From Verrucomicrobiaceae bacterium (lineage in GTDB: Bacteria; Verrucomicrobiota; Verrucomicrobiae; Verrucomicrobiales; Akkermansiaceae), in assembly GCA_947372405.1 (NCBI GenBank), contig CANBTO010000327.1:1-6097 (forward strand): a stretch of DNA of 6,097 bases. The letters run 5' to 3'. The position numbers were made by a program, and so were the translations under genes. Of this stretch, positions 1-5,466 are shown piece by piece (positions within the stretch are counted from its first letter, which is position 1; the number at the start of each line of letters is the position of its first letter). The notes beneath the pieces are model-generated. The model had not been told where the DNA came from and ran no database searches. It saw only the letters and a program-made list of their open reading frames with translations.

Positions 1-156
1 GAGAAAGTCCGGGAACTCGCGGAACATCCGGTGCTCGATCAACCCGGTGTCCCGGCGCACCAGCAGCATGCGCGAGGCCGCGCGCTCCGCCAGCGGACGC
101 GAGGCGATCAGCTCGTCCGGCAGGTGGTAGTCGAAGTCCGCGGTGCGCAAGGGCAT
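1..156 (-). CDS. queA: S-adenosylmethionine:tRNA ribosyltransferase-isomerase, N-terminal part (cut by window edge)
   Basis: QueA transfers and rearranges the ribosyl group of S-adenosylmethionine onto the 7-aminomethyl-7-deazaguanine (preQ1) base at wobble position 34 of tRNA, giving epoxyqueuosine, the late step of queuosine synthesis in the cytoplasm. The minus-strand frame from the ATG at 154-156 runs 52 codons to the window edge without a stop. Its N-terminus carries the family pattern: a TADFDYHLPDELIA segment (residues 5-18), an RPLAERAASRML segment (20-31) with the conserved arginines, then an R-D-T-G-x-I-E-H-R strand and an F-R-E-F-P-D-F-L stretch (45-52). The family is usually about 340-360 residues, so most of the gene lies left of base 1. 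No good Shine-Dalgarno precedes the ATG, but the family match begins within a few residues of it, which supports this start. It is transcribed away from the exonuclease gene at 493. Identification is by recognised N-terminal motifs only. Confidence 0.9.
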   Translation of the reverse strand, partial: MPLRTADFDYHLPDELIASRPLAERAASRMLLVRRDTGLIEHRMFREFPDFL

Positions 157-492
157 GGGGGCGTCTTAATCGCGCGGCGGACGGACGGCAAGGATGGCGG
201 ATCGTTGTTGAGTAAATCCCATGTGCCGTGTGAGACTCCGCCGTGCCTGCCGAACCAGAACCCACACCCTGCCACCTTTGCGGCGCGGAATCCGCGATGG
301 AAGTCGATGGCGAGGCGTGGTGTGCCGGATGCCTGCATGCGAAGGGCTCGTGCTGCGGCGAGTCCGATGCCGGGGACGAACGCTGAGAGTTTTCCAACAA
401 AAGGACGCGCGGGTTCCACCAGTGCTTGATCTGATGGAGCTTTGGGTTGACTTTGCGGGACGCGAGGTCGAGGCCTTGTTACCGTAGTTTTC
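157..492. other. Gene-free interval between queA and the exonuclease; multi-frame open, possible dispersed repeat
   Basis: These 336 bases separate two divergent genes, so they should hold both promoters, but no convincing -35/-10 pair was found on either strand. At least four reading frames (two per strand) stay open across most of bases 221-429, which is unusual for non-coding DNA. The peptides are rich in Arg, Pro, Ser and Cys and match no family recognised here. A near-perfect odd palindrome (six-base arms CGCGGA/TCCGCG around one A) lies at 284-296. The stretch could be a degenerate dispersed repeat, a relic of a gene, or chance in GC-rich DNA. The sequence alone does not decide between these. 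Confidence 0.35.
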
Positions 493-1101
493 ATGATGGA
501 TCACAAGACCACACCGCACAGGGACGATATCGCAGGGCTGGAGCTTTTTGACGGGCTCTGCATGGAGCGTGTCTTCGTGGTGTCAACCAAACGTCAGGCC
601 GGGCTGGCACTTGAAGAGCTGATGGAATCGGGCGCGGTGGGTTTCGACACCGAGTCCAAGCCGACCTTCAACAAAGGCGAGAAATCCGAGGGACCGCACG
701 TCCTGCAGTTCGCCACGGTGGAGAAGGCGTTCATTTTCCAATCCCATTTCAGCGAGAGTCATACGGCGATCATCGATCTTCTGAAATCGCCAAAACTCAC
801 GAAGATCGGCTTTGGTCTGGGCGGGGATCTTACCCAGATTTCAAACCGATTCGGAATCCGCCCGAATGCCATCGTGGATCTGGACCGCACGTTCCGGCAG
901 TTGGGTTACCGAAACGCCGTCGGAGCCAAATCCGCCGTGGCGATGCTCTTCAACCGCAAGTTGGTGAAATCCAAATCCATCACCACCTCGAACTGGGCGG
1001 CACGCGAACTGACCGAGCGCCAGCTCCTCTACGCGGCGAATGACGCCTATGCGGCGATCCGGATTTTCCACGCCCTTGAGTCGGGGAAATCCGAAAGCTG
1101 A
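493..1101 (+). CDS. Stand-alone DEDDy 3'-5' exonuclease (RNase D / WRN-exonuclease fold)
   Basis: Predicted metal-dependent 3'-5' exonuclease acting on RNA or DNA ends; the natural substrate cannot be read from sequence. The 202 residues carry all three catalytic motifs of the DEDDy superfamily: ExoI as GFDTE (Asp52, Glu54), ExoII around FGLGGDL (Asp112), and ExoIII as YAAND (Tyr180, Asp184, the Y-x3-D pattern). The SNWAARELTERQLLYAANDA region before ExoIII is typical of this compact subgroup. There is no HRDC domain as in RNase D and no helicase domain as in WRN, so this is the bare nuclease. The start at 493 is tentative: a second ATG follows at 496, Shine-Dalgarno support is weak, and Met24 (base 562) is an alternative just before the first strand. 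It is divergent from queA. The lipoprotein gene 66 bases downstream on the same strand probably has its own promoter. Confidence 0.9.
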   Translation: MMDHKTTPHRDDIAGLELFDGLCMERVFVVSTKRQAGLALEELMESGAVGFDTESKPTFNKGEKSEGPHVLQFATVEKAFIFQSHFSESHTAIIDLLKSPKLTKIGFGLGGDLTQISNRFGIRPNAIVDLDRTFRQLGYRNAVGAKSAVAMLFNRKLVKSKSITTSNWAARELTERQLLYAANDAYAAIRIFHALESGKSES

Positions 1102-1119
1102 GATTCCTTAAGAATTCCT

Positions 1120-1125
1120 TACAAT
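1120..1125 (+). promoter_or_regulatory. Possible -10 box (TACAAT) for the entericidin-like lipoprotein
   Basis: TACAAT matches the sigma-70 -10 consensus at five of six positions and sits in a short AT-rich island just after the exonuclease stop. It would place transcription start about 36 bases before the lipoprotein ATG. No good -35 box lies 16-18 bases upstream, so this is a weak call. Confidence 0.22.
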
Positions 1126-1167
1126 ATCCACTTGCAGCCCATGGAATTTGGGTTATCAAGATTTCCG

Positions 1168-1341
1168 ATGAAATCAATCCTGTGGATCACTCTTGCTGCG
1201 GCAGCCTTGCTGACCAGTTCCTGCAACACGTTCATCGGCATGGGGCGCGACTTCAAGCTGATGGGCGAAGGCATGGAAAGCACCGCGAACAAGGCCAACG
1301 GCGGACAGAGCGGCGGTGGCTCGGCAGCACCGGTTTATTGA
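1168..1341 (+). CDS. Entericidin EcnA/B-like small lipoprotein
   Basis: A 57-residue predicted lipoprotein. It has a short basic start (MKS), a hydrophobic stretch (residues 4-15) and a lipobox ending LTSSC with Cys19 as the lipidation site. The mature part begins CNTFIGMGRDFKLMGEGME, matching the entericidin pattern of C-N-T-x-x-G-x-G-x-D-x-x-x-x-G, and ends in a Gly/Ser-rich tail. In E. coli, entericidins A and B are a paired antidote/toxin of the cell envelope. Most single-copy homologues elsewhere have no tested role, so toxicity should not be assumed. The frame is open back to 1132, but the ATG at 1168 gives a proper signal peptide and was chosen for that reason. The Shine-Dalgarno is poor. 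The gene is convergent with the membrane protein at 1393-1998, with a hairpin between them. Confidence 0.77.
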   Translation: MKSILWITLAAAALLTSSCNTFIGMGRDFKLMGEGMESTANKANGGQSGGGSAAPVY

Positions 1342-1363
1342 ACCGACCTGACAGGCTGGTGTG

Positions 1364-1389
1364 GATCCTCCGCTGAAACCCGGAGGGTC
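1364..1389. terminator. Hairpin between convergent genes, possible bidirectional terminator
   Basis: Nine-base arms GATCCTCCG (1364-1372) and CGGAGGGTC (1381-1389) pair fully with one G-T wobble around an eight-base loop. The hairpin lies 22 bases after the lipoprotein stop and directly beyond the stop of the opposite-strand membrane protein. Neither strand has a T-run after the stem, so it is not a classical intrinsic terminator. It may block readthrough or protect 3' ends. Confidence 0.45.
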
Positions 1390-1392
1390 GCA

Positions 1393-1998
1393 TCAATACG
1401 CCCGCCAGAACATGATGGCGCAGATCAGCATCGCCACGCCGTAACCCAGTCCGGCAAGCGACATCATCGTCCAGCGTTTCGGGTTGGCGGTGACCCAGTT
1501 GACGGCATCGCGGAAGAGATAGGGCATCCCCACCCAGAAGAGCGATGCGGTGAGCAGTGCATAGGCGTAAAAGGCCACCAGCAACCGCGATGCAGGATCC
1601 TTGAGGAAGGCGGACTCGAGCATCGGTGCGGCGGCCATCAGGCCGACCACGCCCAGTGCCCGCACCGCCAGGAAATCCCTCACGCTGATGGAAACCAGCA
1701 CCAGTGACACCGGAACCAGGATGCGCAGCAGCGGCTTTGCTCCGTCGAATTCGCCGAGATCCATGGCGAGGGCGCTGAGCTTGCCGTAGCCCTCCGGCGC
1801 GATCAGCAGCCAGAACCAAGCAAGGCCGATCCCCAGCAGGATCTGCCCGATCGTTTGGTTGCGCGGAAATTTTTTCAGGAAACCCTGCACGGTCGCGGGT
1901 TTAGCCAGCATCAGCGCATGGCTGCCGATCAACCAGACACCCAGAATCAGGCCGACCGCGAAAAGCGGGATGTGTTTGTAGATGTACATCGGATCCAT
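1393..1998 (-). CDS. Six-helix integral membrane protein of unknown function
   Basis: A 201-residue polytopic inner-membrane protein. Hydrophobic segments fall at about residues 9-31, 48-67, 89-106, 109-128, 137-162 and 176-197. Loops carry conserved-looking polar patches: LKKFPRNQT (41-49), APEGYGKL (67-74), MDLGEFDGAKP (79-89) and FRDAVNWVT (162-170). No catalytic motif, cofactor site or transporter signature was recognised, so no function is given. The start at 1998 is preceded only by a weak GGTGG; Met4 (base 1989) is a near-equal alternative and changes nothing important. The gene is transcribed divergently from the membrane-protein operon that begins at 2118 and could share a control region with it. 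That it is a real gene is well supported by the continuous helix pattern and sensible loop composition. Confidence 0.85.
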   Translation of the reverse strand: MDPMYIYKHIPLFAVGLILGVWLIGSHALMLAKPATVQGFLKKFPRNQTIGQILLGIGLAWFWLLIAPEGYGKLSALAMDLGEFDGAKPLLRILVPVSLVLVSISVRDFLAVRALGVVGLMAAAPMLESAFLKDPASRLLVAFYAYALLTASLFWVGMPYLFRDAVNWVTANPKRWTMMSLAGLGYGVAMLICAIMFWRAY

Positions 1999-2117
1999 GC
2001 GGCCACCGGACTAGGGCCGGGCCGGGGAACATTCAAGCGCCAACTCAGCCGGGGGATTCACGGATTTATCACGAGACCGTCATCTTCGGCTCACAATGGC
2101 CGGCCAGTTTCCCGATC
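1999..2117. promoter_or_regulatory. Divergent promoter region between two membrane-protein genes
   Basis: This 119-base gap must contain the promoters for the minus-strand gene starting at 1998 and the plus-strand gene starting at 2118. TTATCA (2066-2071) and CACAAT (2092-2097) resemble -35 and -10 boxes for the plus strand, but the 20-base spacing is too long to be convincing. No operator-like dyad stands out. The call rests on gene arrangement. Confidence 0.4.
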
Positions 2118-2882
2118 ATGAACCTGCGACAATTGATCCAGCCCGATGCCGGTTGGCTGGATGTGCCCGATCACGGGCGGGTTCTATGGGTGGCGGGTGC
2201 GGCATGTGCCGGCCTGGCGCTGTACGGGTATTCGGTCGGTTGCTGGCGGGATCCTCTGATGGGCGGCTACGTGGCGGTGAAGATGCCGCTGCTGGTGGCC
2301 CTCACGCTCGTCTGCAACGGACTGCTGAACGGGCTGTTAGGCAGCCTGCTCGGCTCGGGCCTGGGATTCCGGCAGTCCCTGCTGGCCCTGCTCACCGCCT
2401 TCGCGCTGGCCGGAGTCATCCTTGGCTCGCTGGCTCCCGTCACCCTTCTTCTCGCGTGGAACGCTCCGGCTCCCGACTCTCCAGTTGCCGGCAACGCCCA
2501 TGCCGCCTATCTGGTGACGCACACGCTGCTGATCGGCTTCGCGGGCATCGTTTCGAACATCCATCTCCACCGCCTGCTCGCGGCGAAAGCGCCGACTCCC
2601 GCCGCCGCCACTGCCACGCTGCTCGCATGGCTCGGCGGCAACGGATTTCTCGGAGCGCAGTTCTCATGGATCCTGCGGCCGTTTTTCGGCACGCCGACGA
2701 TCAAGGTGGAGTTTCTCCGCGAGCATCCGATGCACGGAAATTTCTGTGAAACCGTCTGGAACAGTCTTCAGAAAATGACCGGCGGCTTCGGTCTGCCCGC
2801 ACTGCTGGTCATTGTCTTCGCTCTAACAATCCCCATCGCCCGCGCCATCCAATGCAACCACAAGAACCAAACGAAACCATGA
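2118..2882 (+). CDS. Polytopic membrane protein, first of a paralogous pair
   Basis: A 254-residue inner-membrane protein with about six helices (residues 22-41, 55-78, 85-115, 131-150, 164-182 and 227-244). Visible signatures are LYGYSVGC (35-42), a lone Lys55 at the mouth of helix 2, FRQSLLALLTAFALAG (84-99) closing with LAP (105-107), and LGAQFSWILRPFFGTP (178-193) after helix 5. The last is followed by a soluble stretch with HGNFCETVWNSL (206-217). The protein aligns with its downstream neighbour, so the two form a family, but no function is known to me. The ATG at 2118 lacks a clear Shine-Dalgarno. No upstream in-frame alternative is better. Its stop overlaps the start of the next gene (ATGA at 2879-2882), which implies translational coupling. 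The conserved Arg-Pro next to aromatic residues suggests a structural or ligand site, which is inference. Confidence 0.87.
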   Translation: MNLRQLIQPDAGWLDVPDHGRVLWVAGAACAGLALYGYSVGCWRDPLMGGYVAVKMPLLVALTLVCNGLLNGLLGSLLGSGLGFRQSLLALLTAFALAGVILGSLAPVTLLLAWNAPAPDSPVAGNAHAAYLVTHTLLIGFAGIVSNIHLHRLLAAKAPTPAAATATLLAWLGGNGFLGAQFSWILRPFFGTPTIKVEFLREHPMHGNFCETVWNSLQKMTGGFGLPALLVIVFALTIPIARAIQCNHKNQTKP

Positions 2883-3670
2883 ATCCGCAAGACACACCCG
2901 CCGTCCAGCCGCCGCCGCTGGAAGCCCCGCTGCCGGAGAAACCCGACATGAAATCCCTGTTCGAGGCGCTGCTCCGGCGACCCCACGTCCTCGTCGCCCG
3001 TCTGGCGGACGGAAACCACGGAGCGACCGGCCGTTTCGCCGCCATGGCCGTTGTTTCCCTGCTGCTCTTCGGCTTCGTGCTCGGCTGCTTCGCGAAGCAC
3101 GAACAACTGTGGGCCGCACCTGTGAAAGTCACCGCAGGTCTGCTGATCTCCGGTGCGATCTGTTTCCCGAGTCTCTACATCTTCTCGACGCTCGCCGGCG
3201 CGCGTGTGTCCATCCAGCAGCTCGCCGCCTGTCTCGCCGGCGCGCTCGCACTGGCCGGGCTGCTGCTGTTAGGTTTCGCGCCGGCGGTGTGGATCTTCGC
3301 GGAGTCCACGGATTCGCTCGGCTTCATGGGCTCGCTTGCCATCGGCGCGTGGATCATCGCCGTGGTCTTCGCCCTGCGTTTCCTCAAATCCGTGGTCTTC
3401 TCCACAGGCGGCACCCAGAAAGTCCCGCTCGCGATCTGGAGCGTTGTCTTCCTGCTGGTGACCCTGCAGATGACCACCTCGCTGCGCCCGATCCTCGGCA
3501 GGTCTCCGGGCCAGTTCCTCACCCAGGAGAAGAAGTTCTTCCTCCAGCATTGGGCTGACAGCTTCGGGGAATCCCTCAAACCTCAAACCGCGGAAACCGC
3601 TGCCGATACCAACGTGAAACCGACCACCATCACGCCATCCAGAGGAGGAAAAAATCCCTACACCGAATGA
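2879..3670 (+). CDS. Polytopic membrane protein, second of the paralogous pair
   Basis: A 263-residue membrane protein with a long Pro-rich, charged cytosolic-type N-terminus (1-50). Hydrophobic segments lie at about residues 52-70, 83-105, 113-140, 147-169 and 182-199, followed by a polar tail of about 60 residues. It matches the upstream protein without gaps at an offset of 28: LFGFVLGC (63-70), Lys83, QQ (113-114), ALALAG (122-127) and AP (134-135). It matches again at an offset of 16, where Gln197, LRP (202-204) and Gly207 equal Gln181, LRP (186-188) and Gly191 of the neighbour. The ATG at 2879 was chosen because it gives the four-base ATGA overlap; an in-frame ATG at 2852 would overlap by 31 bases and has no Shine-Dalgarno. 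The paralogue adds an N-terminal extension and drops the segment that holds WNAPAPDS in the first protein. Function is unknown. Confidence 0.86.
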   Translation: MNPQDTPAVQPPPLEAPLPEKPDMKSLFEALLRRPHVLVARLADGNHGATGRFAAMAVVSLLLFGFVLGCFAKHEQLWAAPVKVTAGLLISGAICFPSLYIFSTLAGARVSIQQLAACLAGALALAGLLLLGFAPAVWIFAESTDSLGFMGSLAIGAWIIAVVFALRFLKSVVFSTGGTQKVPLAIWSVVFLLVTLQMTTSLRPILGRSPGQFLTQEKKFFLQHWADSFGESLKPQTAETAADTNVKPTTITPSRGGKNPYTE

Positions 3671-3676
3671 GGCTCC

Positions 3677-3769
3677 ATGAATGGCATTGAAGACAAGCCC
3701 CCGGCTCCCGATCCTGAGGACGACGAACTCGACGAAGACTTCCTCGCCTGGCTCGGGGAACTGTTATGA
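3677..3769 (+). CDS. 30-residue acidic microprotein in the membrane-pair operon
   Basis: A short ORF, ATG at 3677 and TGA at 3767-3769, starting six bases after the stop of the second membrane protein. A TGAGG motif with its G-rich end about six bases before the ATG serves as a Shine-Dalgarno, and it overlaps the previous stop, so coupled translation is likely. The peptide has 11 Asp/Glu and one Lys. A Pro-rich start (KPPAPDPE, residues 7-14) leads to DDELDED (15-21) and a short amphipathic end, FLAWLGELL (22-30). There is no membrane segment. The acidic body and hydrophobic tail suggest a small partner or regulator of the two membrane proteins, which is inference. It could be a chance ORF, but the spacing and ribosome site argue for a gene. 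Confidence 0.58.
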   Translation: MNGIEDKPPAPDPEDDELDEDFLAWLGELL

Positions 3770-3789
3770 GCCCCTGAAAACCGGTCTTG

Positions 3790-3806
3790 CGCGGATCGGC
3801 TCCGCG
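3790..3806 (+). terminator. Small hairpin after the membrane-pair operon
   Basis: CGCGGA (3790-3795) pairs with TCCGCG (3801-3806) around a five-base loop, 20 bases after the microprotein stop, followed by the T-rich but interrupted TTGATCTTAT. This could weakly terminate the operon before the SOUL-like gene. The stem is short and there is no true T-run. Confidence 0.3.
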
Positions 3807-3822
3807 TTGATCTTATAACAAC

Positions 3823-4437
3823 ATGATAAAACCGCTCCGCCTGATACCCTGCCTGCTCGCCTCGGTGTTTCCCGCGTGGGCCGAACCCGCTTCCAAGTCC
3901 GACGGACAGGATTCTCCACAACCTCCGGCTGAGCCAAAATACAAGGAGGAATCCCCCTTGCCCAAAGGTTGGCCGCAGCCAGGCCCCTTCAACCAGGTGG
4001 CGCTGAAAAAATACCCCGCATACCGCGCGGCCTTTACCAGCTCTTCCAGCCCCAACGGCGGCTTCATGACGCTTTTCAAGCACATCAGCAAGAACGACAT
4101 CCCGATGTCCTCGCCGGTGGAGATGAAGCTTGATGAGGCGGATTCCAAGGGCGTGAAGATGGAGGAGATGGCTTTCATCTATCAGACTCAAAGGGTCGGC
4201 AGGACCGGCACGGACGGCGACAAGGTGCAGGTCCGCGATGTTCCGGCGCAGGACGCTCTCAGCTACGCATGGATGGGGCCCCGCGACGACGCCTCGACCG
4301 CCCGCGCCCGGGCGGAGATCGACGCCGAACTCGATAAGAGGCATATCAAGGCAAGCGGTTACCGCCTTCTTGGATATAACAGCCCTTTCATCCCGCGCGC
4401 GAAACAGACCCACGAGTTGCAGGCGCTGCTCAAGTAA
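3823..4437 (+). CDS. Exported SOUL-family (heme-binding-like) protein
   Basis: A 204-residue protein with a cleavable-type signal peptide (residues 1-20, ending AWA before EP), so it acts in the periplasm or outside the cell. A Pro/Lys-rich linker (21-55) precedes the SOUL domain. Its first strand has KKYPAYRAA (62-70), followed by FMTLFKHISKNDIPMSSPVE (81-100), the family's pattern of a short helix and loop leading into I-x-M-x-x-P-V, and near the C-terminus GYNSPFIP (184-191), equivalent to the Y-x-x-P-W/F-x-P turn. SOUL/HEBP proteins bind heme or other tetrapyrroles in animals and plants, but many bacterial members lack proof of heme binding and no invariant axial ligand can be named here. 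The ATG at 3823 has almost no Shine-Dalgarno but gives a clean signal peptide. The gene probably forms its own unit after the preceding operon. Confidence 0.83.
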   Translation: MIKPLRLIPCLLASVFPAWAEPASKSDGQDSPQPPAEPKYKEESPLPKGWPQPGPFNQVALKKYPAYRAAFTSSSSPNGGFMTLFKHISKNDIPMSSPVEMKLDEADSKGVKMEEMAFIYQTQRVGRTGTDGDKVQVRDVPAQDALSYAWMGPRDDASTARARAEIDAELDKRHIKASGYRLLGYNSPFIPRAKQTHELQALLK

Positions 4438-4487
4438 TCGCTGCAGACAAGGCGCCCCTGACGAGTGATCACACAAGGTGAGCGCGC

Positions 4488-4577
4488 ATGACATCCCGCG
4501 CCCACGGGTTCTCCTTCGGCCATTCCTATCATGAAATAAGTTTTTTCGTGACCCTCGCGGCAGGATTTGCCAGATAG
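4488..4577 (+). CDS. Possible 29-residue leader ORF upstream of the RDD gene
   Basis: The ATG at 4488 follows AAGGTGA (4475-4481), a fair Shine-Dalgarno at good spacing, and runs 29 codons to a TAG that overlaps the AGGGA (4576-4580) serving the RDD gene. The peptide has no recognisable domain; it starts with polar residues and has a modestly hydrophobic end (FFVTLAAGF). It may be a leader peptide whose translation exposes the downstream ribosome site, or chance. Confidence 0.2.
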   Translation: MTSRAHGFSFGHSYHEISFFVTLAAGFAR

Positions 4578-4586
4578 GGATTCATC

Positions 4587-5123
4587 ATGAGTCAAGACAA
4601 CCCCTACGCAACACCGGCGACAGATCCCACACTCAGCATACCTGCGGGCGATGAACTCCAGCTTGCCAAATTGGGTGACCGCTTTGTCGGCTCATTGATC
4701 GATGGCCTGATAGGTGTTGCCGTCGCCATTCCTCTCTGGGGCGGCCTGTTCCTGCTTGGCGTGATCCACTCTATGGCCGAGATGGGGCTGGTCGCCTTTC
4801 AGTATAAAATTCTGATCGGAGTTCTCCATTATGCCGTCTTCATGGCGATCCAGTGGAAATCGTTGAGCGCCACAGGCCAATCCATCGGCAAACGGGTCGC
4901 TAACACCCGTATTGTCACCATGGATGGCAGGAAACCGGACGCCAAGGACATTGTCCTCAAACGATACGGGTTTGTCACCTTGATCAGCATGATTCCTTTT
5001 GTCGGGGTGATCCTGACATGGGTGGATATCCTGATGATTTTCAAGACAGATCGGCGCTGCCTGCACGACCTCATCGCCGGAACCCGGGTGGTCATTTTCC
5101 CTCCCGGAACCGTCATTGGCTAA
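4587..5123 (+). CDS. RDD-family integral membrane protein
   Basis: A 178-residue protein with the three RDD hallmarks. GDRFVGSLIDGLI (residues 30-42) has Arg32 and Asp39 at the start of helix 1, GQSIGKRVANTRIV (97-110) is the loop after helix 2, and DRRCLHDLIAGTRVV (155-169) follows helix 3 with Arg157, His160 and Asp161. Hydrophobic helices lie at about 36-60, 72-90 and 127-152. The N-terminus begins with a soluble NPYATPATDP stretch, a style common in RDD proteins of Verrucomicrobiota and Planctomycetota. The family is widespread and mostly uncharacterised; some members have been linked to ion or proton exchange, which cannot be carried over here. AGGGA (4576-4580) sits six bases before the ATG, a reasonable ribosome site. 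The gene is convergent with the minus-strand small gene ending at 5145, only 21 bases away, and no strong terminator is visible between them. Confidence 0.92.
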   Translation: MSQDNPYATPATDPTLSIPAGDELQLAKLGDRFVGSLIDGLIGVAVAIPLWGGLFLLGVIHSMAEMGLVAFQYKILIGVLHYAVFMAIQWKSLSATGQSIGKRVANTRIVTMDGRKPDAKDIVLKRYGFVTLISMIPFVGVILTWVDILMIFKTDRRCLHDLIAGTRVVIFPPGTVIG

Positions 5124-5144
5124 TTCCCTGCCGGCGCGTTCTTT

Positions 5145-5446
5145 TCAAGCCATGCCTTGCGGGGCCGCGAGATTCTCCTTCAGTTCCTCGGTCTTGGAGC
5201 GGCCGCGTGCGTAGTCATCGAAAAGCCGGAAAAGGTTCGCCACGTCCTCGCGGAGATCCTTGCGCGCGCCGTCCATCATGTTTCCCATGTCCACTGCCTC
5301 TCGAAGACTCGGCAGGTTCGTCGCACAACCTCTAATTCGACAATGAGTTCCTTGAACTGGTCGAGACGGTTCCGTCTGCTGTGTAGCGTCTTGGTCTTAT
5401 CGTCACGCCTCTGCGAGGACTGGTCTTTGTTTCCCCCAGTACGCAT
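5145..5446 (-). pseudogene. Small helical protein gene split by an apparent -1 frameshift (or two overlapping tiny ORFs)
   Basis: From the ATG at 5446 (AGGA just upstream) one frame gives 56 residues, ending at TGA 5276-5278. It reads sensibly through RRNRLDQFKELIVELEVV (residues 24-41) and then turns into RRTCRVFERQWTWET. A second frame, open from 5396 to the TGA at 5145-5147, reads ATNLPSLREAVDMGNMM and then GARKDLREDVANLFRLFDDY and a charged tail, a coherent helical protein. Joining the two near 5320-5335 needs loss of one base and gives roughly 100 residues. Alternatively, the second frame starts at the ATG at 5279, which overlaps the first stop as ATGA, or at the ATG at 5288 behind AGAGG. 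That would make two coupled microproteins of 56 and 44-47 residues. No slippery heptamer was seen, so programmed frameshifting is unlikely. The product family is not recognised. It lies downstream of the LRR surface protein on the same strand. Confidence 0.45.
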
Positions 5447-5466
5447 TTCCTGACTCCCACCGCCAA

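Noticed and set aside
447..452. TTGACT resembling a -35 box upstream of the exonuclease gene
   Set aside because: No -10-like hexamer lies 16-18 bases downstream (the bases there read GAGGCC).
1253..1819. Minus-strand frame of 188 codons overlapping the lipoprotein and the six-helix membrane protein
   Set aside because: Rich in Arg/Gly with no domain. It runs through two better-supported genes and the hairpin between them.
2096..2749. Plus-strand frame of 217 codons overlapping the first membrane protein
   Set aside because: Arg/Ala/Gly-rich, with no helices. The overlapping frame has six clean helices and a paralogue next door.
3643..3648. AGGAGG near the end of the second membrane protein
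   Set aside because: It encodes the Arg-Gly-Gly near the C-terminus and is 17-28 bases from the nearest ATGs, too far to start translation; the microprotein has a closer site.
2595..3766. LAWLG echo shared by the first membrane protein (residues 169-173) and the acidic microprotein (residues 23-27)
   Set aside because: Five residues of common hydrophobic composition; flanking residues do not align, so it is most likely coincidence.
3658..4494. Long minus-strand open frame of 278 codons covering the SOUL-like gene
   Set aside because: The plus-strand frame has a signal peptide and SOUL motifs. The antisense peptide is low-complexity (Ser runs, Gly/Arg) and matches nothing; long antisense frames are common in GC-rich coding DNA.
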